Position numbers and translations under genes: made by a program | NCBI GenBank assembly: GCA_030040525.1 | Contig: JASHTN010000194.1 | Coordinates: 1 to 14,367 of the forward strand | Direction: 5' to 3' | From: Gammaproteobacteria bacterium | Lineage (GTDB): Bacteria > Pseudomonadota > Gammaproteobacteria > Steroidobacterales > Steroidobacteraceae | DNA: 14,367 bases | Part shown: positions 1-7,720 of the stretch, piece after piece | How positions within the stretch are numbered: position 1 is the first letter of the stretch | Layout of the letters: every line of letters starts with the position of its first letter | The notes under the pieces: model-generated | What the model saw: the letters and a program-made list of their open reading frames with translations, nothing else | Told to the model about the DNA's origin: nothing | The model's database searches: none

Positions 1-1142
1 CGCTCGAGGAGCCGCCGCCGCACGTGAAATTCCTGCTCGCGACCACCGACCCGCAGAAGGTTCCCGTGACGGTGCTGTCACGTTGCCTGCAGTTCAACCT
101 CAAGCGCCTGCCCGCCGCCGAGATCGCCGCGCACCTCGAGCACATTCTCACGCAGGAGGGCATCGCGCACGACGCCGCCGGAGTCAGGCTGGTGGCGCAG
201 GCCGCCGACGGCAGCATGCGCGACGGCCTGTCGCTGCTCGATCAGCTCATCGCTTTCGGCGCGGGTAAGGCCGGCGAGGCCGAGGCGCGCGCGATGCTCG
301 GCACGCTGGCGCGCGACCAGGTGGTGCAGCTCGCGCAGCTGCTCGCCGCCGAGCAGCCCGGGGCGCTGCTGCGCGGCGCGCACGAGCTCGAGCAGTTCGC
401 GCCCGACTACGCGCAGCTGCTCGATGAGCTCGCGGGTCTGCTGGTGCGGGTCGCGCTGCGTCAGGCGCTCCCCGACTACGAGGGCGACGAGCTGTACGCG
501 CGAGAGGTGCTGGAGCGGCTGGCGCGCAGCCTCGCGCCCGAGGACGTGCAGCTCTACTATCAGACCGCGATCACCGGCAGGCGCGACCTGGCGCTCGCTC
601 CCGATCCGCGCACCGGCTTCGAGATGACGCTGCTGCGCATGCTGGCGTTCCGCCCGGGCGGTGAGGCGGCGGCCGCCGGCGCGCGCGGCACGCAGGCCGC
701 TCCCGCAACCGCCCCAGCCGAGCGTGCCGCACCGGCGGCGCATGAGGCGTCAGCCACCGGCGCGGCCGGCTCCTGGGCGGCGATCGTCGGCGCGCTCGAG
801 CTCTCGGGAGCCGCGCGCCAGCTCGCCAGCCACTGCGCGCTGCTCGGGCGGCGGGGAGCGACGCTGCGCCTGGCGCTCGATCCGCACAGCCAGCCGGTGC
901 GCACTCCGGTGCAGGAGGAGAAGCTCGCGCAGGCGCTGGCACGCTACTACGGCGAGCCGGTGCGGCTCGAGTTCGTCAGCGTGACGCCCGAGGCGGAAAG
1001 TCCGGCGCAGGCGCAGCAGCGCCTCTCGCAGCAGGAGCTCGCCGCCGCGCGCCGGGCGTTCGAGGCGGACCCCGGCGTGCAGGGCCTGCGCGAGCGCTTC
1101 GGCGCCACGGTGCTGCCGGACACGGTGCGCCCGGTAAAATGA
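1..1142 (+). CDS. dnaX: DNA polymerase III subunits gamma/tau, C-terminal part (5'-truncated by window)
   Basis: Clamp-loader ATPase of the replicative polymerase, which loads the beta clamp and, as tau, links the core polymerase and DnaB. The gene enters from the left; the reading frame begins at base 3 and about 379 residues are visible. The first residues are the AAA+ sensor-1 segment (KFLLATTDPQKVPVTVLSRC), followed by the lid and the helical oligomerisation domain. An Ala/Pro/Thr-rich linker lies at about residues 220-255 of the visible part. Last comes a domain resembling tau domain V (starting SWAAIVGALELSG, ending LPDTVRPVK), which in the family contacts the polymerase alpha subunit. 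The GTG at base 24 is internal, not the start. I see no A-rich slippery heptamer in the linker like the one that makes gamma in E. coli, so this part gives no sign of a frameshifted short form. It precedes ebfC and recR, the widely conserved order. Confidence 0.96.
   Translation, partial: LEEPPPHVKFLLATTDPQKVPVTVLSRCLQFNLKRLPAAEIAAHLEHILTQEGIAHDAAGVRLVAQAADGSMRDGLSLLDQLIAFGAGKAGEAEARAMLGTLARDQVVQLAQLLAAEQPGALLRGAHELEQFAPDYAQLLDELAGLLVRVALRQALPDYEGDELYAREVLERLARSLAPEDVQLYYQTAITGRRDLALAPDPRTGFEMTLLRMLAFRPGGEAAAAGARGTQAAPATAPAERAAPAAHEASATGAAGSWAAIVGALELSGAARQLASHCALLGRRGATLRLALDPHSQPVRTPVQEEKLAQALARYYGEPVRLEFVSVTPEAESPAQAQQRLSQQELAAARRAFEADPGVQGLRERFGATVLPDTVRPVK
1135..1140 (+). promoter_or_regulatory. 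candidate -10 box ahead of ebfC-recR, overlapping the dnaX stop
   Basis: TAAAAT lies at the very end of dnaX, about 45 bp before the ebfC ATG, and would allow ebfC-recR(-orn) transcription separate from dnaX. No convincing -35 is seen; CTGCCG at about 1113-1118 is a weak match. This is inference from a hexamer only. Confidence 0.35.
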
Positions 1143-1185
1143 TCTTCCCGCAAGCGGCGCCCGGCGCCTGACAGGCTTCTCTCCC

Positions 1186-1509
1186 ATGCGCGGCAATATC
1201 AACAATCTGATGAAGCAGGCCCAGGCGATGCAGGCCAACCTGCAGAAGGCCCAGGCCGAGATTGCCAACATCGAGGTGATCGGCGAGGCGGGCGGCGGTA
1301 TGGTGAGGATCACCATGAACGGCCGTCACGAGGTGAAGCGCGTGCAGATCGAGGCCGCGGTCGCCGCCGAGGACCGCGAGATGCTCGAGGACCTGATCGC
1401 GGCGGCCGCCAACGACGCCGTCCACAAGGTGGAAGCGCGCGTACAGGAGAAGATGTCGAGCCTCACCGCCGGGCTGGCGCTGCCGCCCGGGATGAAGCTG
1501 CCGTTCTGA
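1186..1509 (+). CDS. ebfC: YbaB/EbfC family nucleoid-associated protein
   Basis: Small dimeric DNA-binding protein of the YbaB/EbfC family, thought to act in nucleoid organisation and linked to recombination repair through its constant neighbour recR. The 107 residues match the usual family length (100-110). The family look is clear: an N-terminal helix rich in Q, M and A ([18 protein letters not shown]), a central sheet ([19 protein letters not shown]), an acidic helix beginning [12 protein letters not shown], and the C-terminal LPPGMKLPF tail. It lies 43 bp after dnaX and 4 bp before recR, so it is probably cotranscribed with recR. No strong Shine-Dalgarno sequence precedes the ATG. The exact cellular role is not settled in any bacterium; the family assignment is firm. 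Confidence 0.95.
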   Translation: MRGNINNLMKQAQAMQANLQKAQAEIANIEVIGEAGGGMVRITMNGRHEVKRVQIEAAVAAEDREMLEDLIAAAANDAVHKVEARVQEKMSSLTAGLALPPGMKLPF

Positions 1510-1513
1510 GGCG

Positions 1514-2113
1514 ATGCAGCACTCGCCGCATGTCGCACAGCTGATCGAGGCCCTGCGCACGCTGCCGGGCGTCGGTCCGCGGACCGCGCAACGCATGGCG
1601 TTTCACCTGCTGCAGGAGGGCCGGCCCGGCGCGCGCGCGCTCACCCGTGCGCTCGATGCTGCGCTCGCGAGCGTGGTGCGCTGCCGCCGCTGCCGCATGC
1701 TGACCGAGAGCGAGCTGTGCTCGATCTGCGCCGCCCCGCAGCGCGATGCCGCGCTGCTGTGCGTGGTCGAATCGCCCGCCGACGTCGTGGCGATCGAGCA
1801 GTCGGGCAGCTATCGCGGCCGCTACTTCGTGCTGATGGGACATCTGTCGCCGCTGGATGGCGTCGGACCGGAGCAGCTCGGGGTGCGCGAGCTCGAGGCG
1901 ATTCTCGGCGAGGGCGGCATACGCGAGCTGATCCTCGCCACCAACTCCACCGTGGAGGGCGAGGCGACGGCGCACTACCTGGGCGAGCTCGCCGCGCGGC
2001 GCGGCGTGCGCGCCAGCCGCATCGCGCACGGCGTGCCGGTCGGTGGCGAGCTCGAATACGTCGACGGCGGCACGCTCGCGCACGCGCTCGCCGGGCGCCA
2101 ATCGGTCGGCTAG
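1514..2113 (+). CDS. recR: Recombination mediator protein RecR
   Basis: RecR acts with RecF/RecO to load RecA onto SSB-coated single-stranded DNA at gaps. The 199-residue protein has all family parts in order: a helix-hairpin-helix ([20 protein letters not shown], about residues 14-33), a four-cysteine zinc finger (Cys57, Cys60, Cys69, Cys72), and a Toprim domain from about residue 80 ([19 protein letters not shown] with acidic Glu86; later [12 protein letters not shown]). The C-terminal part carries [20 protein letters not shown]. The start is the ATG 4 bp after the ebfC stop, with GAGG only 2 nt before it, so coupling to ebfC translation is likely. No key residue is missing. Confidence 0.97.
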   Translation: MQHSPHVAQLIEALRTLPGVGPRTAQRMAFHLLQEGRPGARALTRALDAALASVVRCRRCRMLTESELCSICAAPQRDAALLCVVESPADVVAIEQSGSYRGRYFVLMGHLSPLDGVGPEQLGVRELEAILGEGGIRELILATNSTVEGEATAHYLGELAARRGVRASRIAHGVPVGGELEYVDGGTLAHALAGRQSVG

Positions 2114-2124
2114 GGAGCCCGGGC

Positions 2125-2685
2125 ATGCCGAGCGGCGATTACCTCGTCTGGATCGATCTGGAGATGACCGGCCTCAAGCCCGAGTCCGACAGCATCATCG
2201 AGATCGCCACCGTCGTGACCGATCGCGAGCTCGCGATCGTCGCCGACGGGCCGGTGCTGGCGATCCATCAGCCGGAGGAGGTGCTCGGGCGCATGGACGA
2301 GTGGAATCAGCGCCAGCACGGCGCCTCGGGCCTGCTGGCGCGGGTGCGCGCCAGCCGCATCACGGTCGCCGAGGCGCAGCAGCGTACCCTCGAGTTCCTC
2401 ACTCCGCTGGTGAACGCCGGCAGCTCGCCGATGTGCGGTAACAGCATCTGTCAGGACCGGCGCTTTCTCGCGCGCTGCATGCCGGACCTCGAGCACTTCT
2501 TTCACTGCCGCAATCTCGACGTCAGCACGCTGAAGGAGCTGGCGCGGCGCTGGGCGCCGGCGGTGGCCGACGGCTTCGTCAAGCAGGGCACGCACCTTGC
2601 GCACGCGGACATTCACGAATCGATCCGCGAGCTGCGGCACTACCGCGCGAAACTGTTCGCACCGGCCTACGCCGGCAGCCCTTAA
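2125..2685 (+). CDS. orn: Oligoribonuclease
   Basis: 3'-to-5' exonuclease of the DEDDh family that degrades 2- to 5-nt RNAs (and pGpG from c-di-GMP turnover) to mononucleotides; often essential in gammaproteobacteria. The 186 residues match the family (E. coli about 181). All catalytic residues are visible: Asp11 and Glu13 (WIDLEMTGL), Asp111 ([11 protein letters not shown]), His157 and Asp162 ([12 protein letters not shown]). The ATG is preceded by GGGAG with an 8-nt spacer, which supports this start over the longer open frame that runs on upstream. It begins 11 bp after recR, so it may be read as the last gene of the dnaX-ebfC-recR unit. Its stop codon overlaps the stop codon of convergent ppsA (shared TTAA). 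Confidence 0.96.
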   Translation: MPSGDYLVWIDLEMTGLKPESDSIIEIATVVTDRELAIVADGPVLAIHQPEEVLGRMDEWNQRQHGASGLLARVRASRITVAEAQQRTLEFLTPLVNAGSSPMCGNSICQDRRFLARCMPDLEHFFHCRNLDVSTLKELARRWAPAVADGFVKQGTHLAHADIHESIRELRHYRAKLFAPAYAGSP

Positions 2686-5087
2686 CTCCCCCCGCGCGGC
2701 ACCGCGGCGGCCTTGGCGGCGGCCTCCGCGGGGGCCTGCTGCGCAAGGAACAGCCAGGTCTCGACCACGGTATCGGGATTCAGCGACATGCTCTCGATGC
2801 CCTGCTCGAGGAGCCAGCGCGCCAGATCGGGGTGGTCGGACGGCCCCTGCCCGCAGATGCCGACGTACTTGCCGCGTCTGCGGCAGGCGGCGATCGCCAT
2901 GGCGAGCAGTTTCTTCACCGCCGGGTCGCGCTCGTCGAAGCCCCGGGCCACGATGGCCGAATCGCGGTCGAGCCCGAGCGTCAGCTGCGTCATGTCGTTG
3001 GAGCCGATCGACATGCCGTCGAAGTACTCGAGATACTCGTCCGCCAGCAGCGCGTTGGTCGGCAGCTCGCACATCATGATGAGCTTAAGGCCGTCGACGC
3101 CGCGCTCGAGGCCGTTGTCGGCCAGCAGCTGCGTCACCTCGCGCGCCTCGGCGAGACTGCGCACGAACGGCACCATCACCTGCACGTTGCCGAGGCCCAT
3201 GGCGCCGCGCACGCGCTTGAGGGCGCGGCACTCGAGCTCGAAGCACGGGCGGAAGCTGGCGTCGGTGTAACGCGAGGCGCCGCGGAAACCCAGCATCGGG
3301 TTTTCCTCCTGCGGCTCGTAGCGGCTGCCGCCGATCAGGTTTGCGTACTCGTTCGACTTGAAGTCCGACAGCCGCACGATCACCGGCTCGGGGGCGAACG
3401 CGGCGGCGATCTGCGCAATGCCTTCGGCGAGCTTCTCGACGTAGAAGCTGACCGGATCGGCGTAGCCGGCGATCTGCGCCCGGATCTGCTCCTGCAGCTC
3501 GCGGTCGAGCTGCGCGAACTCGAGCAGCGCGCGCGGATGCACGCCGATCATGCGGTTGATGATGAACTCGAGGCGCGCCAGTCCGACGCCGCGATGCGGT
3601 ACCGCGGCGAAGTCGAAGGCGCGGTCGGGATTGCCGACGTTCATCATGATCTTGACCGGAATCTTCGGCAGCGAGCCGAGCTCGATCTGCCGGCGCTCGA
3701 ACTCGAGCAGTCCCTGGTAGACGTAGCCGGTCTCGCCCTCGGCGCACGACACGGTCACTTCCTCCCCCTCGCGAATGCGCTCGGTGGCGTCCACGCAGCC
3801 GACCACGGCGGGGATCCCCAGCTCGCGCGCGATGATCGCCGCGTGGCAGGTGCGACCGCCGCGGTTGGTGACGATGGCGGCGGCGCGCTTCATGACCGGC
3901 TCCCAGTCCGGGTCGGTCATCTCCGCGACCAGCACGTCGCCCGCCTGCACGCGCGCCATCTCGGCGGCGTCGCGGATGATGCGCGCGGCGCCGCTGCCGA
4001 TGCGCTGGCCGATGGCGCGCCCGGAGGCGAGCACCTGCGAACGGCTCTTGAGCGCATAGCGCTGGATGGTGCGGCCGGCGCGGCTCTGCACGGTCTCGGG
4101 CCGCGCCTGCAGGATGTAGAGCTCGCCGCTCGCCCCGTCCTTGGCCCACTCGATGTCCATCGGCCGGCCGTAATGCTCCTCGATGAGCAGCGCCTGGCGG
4201 GCGAGCGCCGTGAGGTCGGCATCCTCCAGGCAGAAGCGCTGCTGCTCCGCCGGCGGCACGTCCACGGTCGTCACCCGCGCAGCGCTGCCGGCCGGCGCGT
4301 ACACCATCTTGACCGCCTTGCCGCCGAGGTTGCGGCGCACGACCGCCACCTTGCCGGCACGCAGCGCCGGCTTGTAGAGGTAGAACTCGTCCGGGTTCAC
4401 CGCCCCCTGCACCACGGTCTCGCCGAGTCCCCAGGAGGCGGTGATGAACACCACGTCGCGGAACCCCGAGTCGGTGTCGAGAGTGAACATGACGCCGCTC
4501 GCGCCGAGGTCGCTGCGCACCATCGGCTGCACGCCGGCGGAGAGTGCCACCGAGCCGTGGTCGAAGCCCTGATGCACGCGGTAGGAGATCGCGCGGTCGT
4601 TGAACAGCGAGGCGAACACGGCGTGCATCGCCTTGAGCACGTCGGCGGCGCCGCGCACGTTGAGGAAGCTCTCCTGCTGCCCGGCGAACGAAGCCTCGGG
4701 CAGATCCTCCGCGGTCGCCGAGGAGCGCACCGCGACGGCGGGCTCCGCGCCCGCGCCGAGGCGCCCGAGCGCCGCGCGTACCGCCTGCTCGAGCTCCGCC
4801 GTGAACGGCGTCGCCAGGATCCACTGGCGGATGCGCGCGCCGGCGGCGGCGAGCTTCGCGACGTCATCGACGTCGAGGGCGGCGAGCTCGGCGCGGATGC
4901 GCGCCTCGAGTCCGTCCTGCTGCAGGAACTCCCGATAGGCGTCCGCGGTGGTGGCGAAGCCGCCGGGCACCTTGACGCCGAGCCGCGCAAGGGCGCCGAT
5001 CATCTCCCCGAGTGAGGCGTTCTTGCCGCCGACCGTGGCAACGTCGCGAATTCCGAGTTGCTCGAACGGGATCACGTAGCGGTTCAA
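2682..5087 (-). CDS. ppsA: Phosphoenolpyruvate synthase (pyruvate, water dikinase)
   Basis: Makes PEP from pyruvate and ATP (giving AMP and Pi), the entry to gluconeogenesis. The 801 residues (E. coli 792) show the ATP-grasp-like N-terminal domain (starting [20 protein letters not shown]), the phosphohistidine domain with catalytic His415 in [25 protein letters not shown] sequence, and the PEP/pyruvate barrel with catalytic Cys745 ([13 protein letters not shown]). Thr413, two residues before the histidine, is the residue expected to be modified by PpsR. The start codon is TTG, chosen because GAGGAG lies 6 nt upstream and the protein then begins [12 protein letters not shown] as in relatives. 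The gene is divergent from ppsR, its regulator. It ends in a 4-bp overlap with the convergent orn stop. Confidence 0.97.
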   Translation of the reverse strand: MNRYVIPFEQLGIRDVATVGGKNASLGEMIGALARLGVKVPGGFATTADAYREFLQQDGLEARIRAELAALDVDDVAKLAAAGARIRQWILATPFTAELEQAVRAALGRLGAGAEPAVAVRSSATAEDLPEASFAGQQESFLNVRGAADVLKAMHAVFASLFNDRAISYRVHQGFDHGSVALSAGVQPMVRSDLGASGVMFTLDTDSGFRDVVFITASWGLGETVVQGAVNPDEFYLYKPALRAGKVAVVRRNLGGKAVKMVYAPAGSAARVTTVDVPPAEQQRFCLEDADLTALARQALLIEEHYGRPMDIEWAKDGASGELYILQARPETVQSRAGRTIQRYALKSRSQVLASGRAIGQRIGSGAARIIRDAAEMARVQAGDVLVAEMTDPDWEPVMKRAAAIVTNRGGRTCHAAIIARELGIPAVVGCVDATERIREGEEVTVSCAEGETGYVYQGLLEFERRQIELGSLPKIPVKIMMNVGNPDRAFDFAAVPHRGVGLARLEFIINRMIGVHPRALLEFAQLDRELQEQIRAQIAGYADPVSFYVEKLAEGIAQIAAAFAPEPVIVRLSDFKSNEYANLIGGSRYEPQEENPMLGFRGASRYTDASFRPCFELECRALKRVRGAMGLGNVQVMVPFVRSLAEAREVTQLLADNGLERGVDGLKLIMMCELPTNALLADEYLEYFDGMSIGSNDMTQLTLGLDRDSAIVARGFDERDPAVKKLLAMAIAACRRRGKYVGICGQGPSDHPDLARWLLEQGIESMSLNPDTVVETWLFLAQQAPAEAAAKAAAVPRGGS

Positions 5088-5093
5088 GGGGAG

Positions 5094-5099
5094 CTCCTC
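5094..5099 (-). promoter_or_regulatory. Shine-Dalgarno site fixing the TTG start of ppsA
   Basis: On the minus strand GAGGAG sits 6 nt before the TTG at 5087. It is one of the few strong ribosome binding sites in the window and decides the unusual start codon of ppsA. Confidence 0.7.
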
Positions 5100-5124
5100 G
5101 AGTCAACTTCAGCCCCGGAGTCAG

Positions 5125-5156
5125 GGGTGCTTGCGGGCACGGGTGCTTGCGGGCCC
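5125..5156. repeat. tandem 16-bp direct repeat in the ppsA-ppsR intergenic region
   Basis: Two adjacent copies, 5125-5140 and 5141-5156, share GGGTGCTTGCGGGC plus a final C and differ at one position (CAC versus CCC at the end). The repeat lies within the divergent ppsA/ppsR spacer. It could bind a regulator shared by both genes or be a simple local duplication; the sequence alone does not decide. Confidence 0.75.
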
Positions 5157-5162
5157 GCGTTC

Positions 5163-5186
5163 GCGGTGAAACACTCCGGACACCGC
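5163..5186. repeat. inverted repeat in the ppsA-ppsR spacer (candidate operator)
   Basis: GCGGTG (5163-5168) and CACCGC (5181-5186) are perfect inverted arms around a 12-bp spacer. Around them CTTCAGCC occurs twice (5107-5114 and 5186-5193), and CCGGAGT (5115-5121) is inverted as ACTCCGG (5173-5179). This nested symmetry between divergent, functionally paired genes suggests a regulatory site. No known consensus is recognised. Confidence 0.4.
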
Positions 5187-5214
5187 TTCAGCCGCCCGCA
5201 CCGTGTGTCCAGCC

Positions 5215-6033
5215 GTGAGCCGCCGAACAGTCTTCTTCGTCTCCGACCAGACCGGCGTGACCGCCGAAACGATGGGTCACAGCCTCATGACCCAGTTCGA
5301 GGGCGTGGAATTTCGCGCGGTGACTTTGCCATTTGTGTCGAGCGTTGACAAGGCGCACGAGGCCGTCCGGCGCATCAACGGCGCGGGCGCAGACGGTCTG
5401 CGGCCAATCGTCTTCAGCACCCTGGTGCAGGACGAGCTGCGCGAGATCGTCATGCAGGCCGACGGCCTGTTTCTAGATTTCTTCGCCGCCTTCGTCGGTC
5501 CGCTGGAGCGCGAGCTCGCGCTGCGCTCGACGCACCGCGCGGGGCGCGCGCACGGCATCGCCGACCTGGCGGCGTACACCACGCGCATCAACGCCACCAA
5601 CTTCGCGCTCGCCAACGACGACGGCGTCGGTGGCGACTATGCGCATGCCGACGTGGTGCTGATCGGCGTATCGCGCGTCGGCAAGACCCCGACCTGCGTG
5701 TACATGGCACTGCAGTACGGGGTGTTCACCGCGAACTATCCGCTCACCGAGGAGGATCTGGAGACGGGTAAGCTGCCGGCGCGCCTCGAGGCGCATCGCG
5801 ACAAGCTGTACGCCCTCACCATCAAGCCCGAGAGGCTGCAGCAGATCCGCAGCGAGCGCCGCCCGGACAGCCGCTACGCCTCGCGCCCCCAGGTGCAGTA
5901 CGAGTTGCGGGCGGCGGAGGCGCTGTTTGCGCGCTACCGCATTCCGTCGCTCGAGACGACCGAGTGCTCGATCGAGGAAATCGCCAGCCGGATTCTCAAC
6001 ACTACAGGAATCGAGCGGCGTCTGCGCCCCTGA
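5215..6033 (+). CDS. ppsR: Pyruvate, water dikinase (PEP synthase) regulatory protein
   Basis: Bifunctional ADP-dependent kinase / Pi-dependent phosphorylase of the DUF299 family. It inactivates PpsA by phosphorylating a threonine near the catalytic histidine and reactivates it by phosphorolysis. The protein starts RRTVFFVSDQTGVTAETMGHS, the family N-terminus, and has the P-loop-like motif GVSRVGKTPTCVYMALQYG (about residues 151-169). About 272 residues is the normal length. I chose the GTG at 5215 because relatives begin only a few residues before the conserved VFFVSD; the in-frame GTG at 5203 would add four residues (MCPA). Neither has a clear Shine-Dalgarno sequence. It is divergent from its target gene ppsA, the common arrangement. 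Confidence 0.95.
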   Translation: MSRRTVFFVSDQTGVTAETMGHSLMTQFEGVEFRAVTLPFVSSVDKAHEAVRRINGAGADGLRPIVFSTLVQDELREIVMQADGLFLDFFAAFVGPLERELALRSTHRAGRAHGIADLAAYTTRINATNFALANDDGVGGDYAHADVVLIGVSRVGKTPTCVYMALQYGVFTANYPLTEEDLETGKLPARLEAHRDKLYALTIKPERLQQIRSERRPDSRYASRPQVQYELRAAEALFARYRIPSLETTECSIEEIASRILNTTGIERRLRP

Positions 6034-6056
6034 GACTCACCGCGGGCGCGGTCGCA

Positions 6057-6089
6057 CGAAAATTGCAAGCGGCACGCGGCGCATTTTCG
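6057..6089. repeat. inverted repeat downstream of ppsR
   Basis: CGAAAAT (6057-6063) and ATTTTCG (6083-6089) are perfect arms separated by 19 nt; two more G-C pairs follow after one mismatch. It lies 24 bp past the ppsR stop and could be a transcript-end structure, although there is no T-tract directly after a GC stem. GCACGAAA also recurs just after it. The rest of the 6034-6147 gap holds the promoter described next. Confidence 0.3.
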
Positions 6090-6113
6090 CGCACGAAACG
6101 CGCGCCGCTCGGC

Positions 6114-6141
6114 TTGCGCAGCGGGCTTCGTGCGCTATAGT
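6114..6141 (+). promoter_or_regulatory. candidate sigma-70 promoter of the DUF1249 gene
   Basis: TTGCGC (6114-6119), 16 bp, then TATAGT (6136-6141). The -10 is a five-of-six match. Transcription would start at about 6148, which is itself a GTG in the DUF1249 frame, so the message may be leaderless. Confidence 0.5.
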
Positions 6142-6147
6142 CGGCGC

Positions 6148-6627
6148 GTGCTGGCCACCGACACACTGACACGCGTTTCCTGGCGCGCCCGCCCGGGCAG
6201 CTTCGTCGCGCTCATGGGGCTCTACGAGAGCAACTACATACGGCTCGGCTGGCTGGCCGGCAGCCTGGCGGGGCTCGAGGGCTGCCACCGCTCCTCGGTG
6301 AGCGGGGACTGTGATCTTCTTCTCACCGTGACGGAGCGCTCGCCCTATACCAGCACGCTGACGCTGAGCTACCTGCTGGCGGAGCCGGCCGGGCCGTGCC
6401 GCTATCCGGACATGCGCCTGCGCGTCTACCATGACGCGCATCTCGTCGAGGCGCAGCAATGGGCCGCCGTTCACAACCAGCCGCTGCTGCGCGCCCTGCG
6501 CAGCCGTGCGGAGCGTGAACTGGATCAGCGCTGGGCGCGTAACGTGATGTTAAATAAGTGGCTGGAATACTGCGTGGAGCGGGGTCATCGCTTCTCATCC
6601 CGCACGAGGCTCACTGCCGGCGCATGA
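6148..6627 (+). CDS. DUF1249 family protein (YqiB-like)
   Basis: Small soluble protein of a family typified by E. coli YqiB; biochemical role unknown. Family features are the opening block FVALMGLYESNYIRL, the central MRLRVYHDAHLVEAQQW (YqiB has a similar M-RLYHDA-VAEV stretch), and the C-terminal NKWLEYCVERGHRF. I chose the GTG at 6148 because the GTG at 6130 lies inside the presumed -35/-10 spacer; ATG 6214 would cut off the family N-terminus. The length is then 159 residues, slightly above YqiB. No Shine-Dalgarno sequence is seen. Its stop codon sits in the left arm of a long hairpin whose right arm holds the start codon of the next gene, so the two are probably cotranscribed and translationally coupled. 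Confidence 0.88.
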   Translation: MLATDTLTRVSWRARPGSFVALMGLYESNYIRLGWLAGSLAGLEGCHRSSVSGDCDLLLTVTERSPYTSTLTLSYLLAEPAGPCRYPDMRLRVYHDAHLVEAQQWAAVHNQPLLRALRSRAERELDQRWARNVMLNKWLEYCVERGHRFSSRTRLTAGA

Positions 6628-6658
6628 GAAGGGGCGGTCGCCCGCCCTCCTTCTCATG
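6623..6658 (+). promoter_or_regulatory. hairpin spanning the DUF1249 stop and the next start codon
   Basis: CATGAGAAGG (6623-6632) pairs perfectly with CCTTCTCATG (6649-6658). Inside, GGCGG (6633-6637) pairs with CCGCC (6642-6646) around a TCGC loop, leaving a 2-nt bulge at 6647-6648. The TGA at 6625-6627 is in the left arm and the ATG at 6656-6658 in the right arm. No T-tract follows on either strand, so it does not look like an intrinsic terminator. A start-codon-masking structure opened by ribosomes finishing the upstream gene is the natural reading (inference). Confidence 0.75.
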
Positions 6659-7720
6659 AAAGCGCTGCGGCAACTCGGTTTTCTCAAGCTCAACCTGCGA
6701 CCGGACGGCGCCGCGCCCGATGAAGAGCATCGGGTGCTCGCCCTGTTCCGTAACCGCGCCGAGCTGAAGAAGGCCTACGCCGGGCTGCAGGAGGAGACCT
6801 ATCGCCTCAAGGACCTCGTCAAGCAGCAGGAGGCGGCGACCGCGCGTGTGCAGGAGATGCTGAATGCGCTCGAGGAGCGGCTCGGAGTCAACGAGACGGC
6901 GTACTCGGCGCTGGTGTTCTACCAGCTGCGCAAACTCTGGCAATGCGGACGGGAGCTGCTCACCCGCTTCGTCGCTGACCTCGCGCGGCAGCAGGACGAG
7001 CGCGAGCGCCGCCATCACCTGGCGCTGCACAACCGGCGGCTGTTCGCGCGCCGCGAGAGCTGCGAGAGCGAGCTGCGCACCGCGCAGTCGCTGAGCGAGG
7101 CGGCCGCGGCGCAGCTCGTGGCGCTCGAGGGCCAGCGTGCGGCGTTGACCCGCTTCTGGCACTACTTCAAGCGCCGTGCGCTCGAGCGCCGCATCCACGC
7201 CGCCCAGGCGGCCGCGGCGGCGGCCGCCGACACGCTGGCGCAGGCGCAGGCGGCCCTCGAGGCGCTCAACCAGGAACACGAGCCGGACTTTCCCGGCCTG
7301 TCGCTGCATGCGCGGCGTGCCATCAACATCGCGGCGATCGCCTGCGCGGAGGTCCTGTGTGAGCGGGTGCTGACGCTCAAGGGACCGCTGCTCGGGCTGG
7401 CGCGCGATGCGGTCGCCAGACGCGCGCCGGCGGACGAGTACGGCCCGCCCAAGGAGTGCGTGCTGCTCATGGGACAGATCCGGCGCGCCCAGCAGCTGCT
7501 CGAGCGCCGCGACGACCTCGCCGGTGCAATCCGCGGGCGCGTGGCACGCCTGCAGCAGACGGCGCGTTACCGCGGTGCGAACGACACTGCGCCGCTCGCC
7601 GAGTCGGCCGCCGCGAGCGAGGCCGATGCGCTCGGGTCGGCGCCGCAGGGCAGCGCGGCGCGCGTGCCCAACGTGCTCGCCGAGGATACCTGGGACCTGT
7701 TTCGCGTCCTGCTGCGTTAG
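6656..7720 (+). CDS. uncharacterised coiled-coil protein, 354 residues
   Basis: I do not recognise this protein. It is mostly helical. An N-terminal basic segment (MKALRQLGFLKLNLRPDG) is followed by a first heptad-like helix at about residues 32-75 and a long second one at about 100-207 that includes an aromatic-basic patch (RFWHYFKRR, 166-174) and an alanine run (182-191). A more globular part follows at about 210-300 with Cys230, Cys235 and Cys268, then a low-complexity Ala/Ser stretch (308-335) and a compact C-terminus (VPNVLAEDTWDLFRVLLR). No signal peptide, membrane segment, nucleotide-binding or nuclease motif is seen, so it is likely cytosolic and structural or an adaptor. The ATG lies in the right arm of a hairpin and lacks its own Shine-Dalgarno sequence. 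The start is therefore less certain than the frame, whose codon use matches its neighbours. Its stop overlaps that of convergent prc (TTAG). Confidence 0.82.
   Translation: MKALRQLGFLKLNLRPDGAAPDEEHRVLALFRNRAELKKAYAGLQEETYRLKDLVKQQEAATARVQEMLNALEERLGVNETAYSALVFYQLRKLWQCGRELLTRFVADLARQQDERERRHHLALHNRRLFARRESCESELRTAQSLSEAAAAQLVALEGQRAALTRFWHYFKRRALERRIHAAQAAAAAAADTLAQAQAALEALNQEHEPDFPGLSLHARRAINIAAIACAEVLCERVLTLKGPLLGLARDAVARRAPADEYGPPKECVLLMGQIRRAQQLLERRDDLAGAIRGRVARLQQTARYRGANDTAPLAESAAASEADALGSAPQGSAARVPNVLAEDTWDLFRVLLR

Noticed and set aside
1717..2124. Long upstream extension of the orn frame through recR
   Set aside because: The extension is Arg-rich noise within recR. The ATG at 2125 has a Shine-Dalgarno site and gives the exact oligoribonuclease N-terminus.
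2832..5015. 727-codon open frame on the plus strand opposite ppsA
   Set aside because: Its product is rich in H, R, A, L, V and G with no domain; it is the antisense shadow of a high-GC coding frame. ppsA has complete catalytic motifs.
6623..6658. Hairpin as a rho-independent terminator
   Set aside because: No T-tract follows on either strand, and both flanking genes run in the same direction with codons inside the stem.
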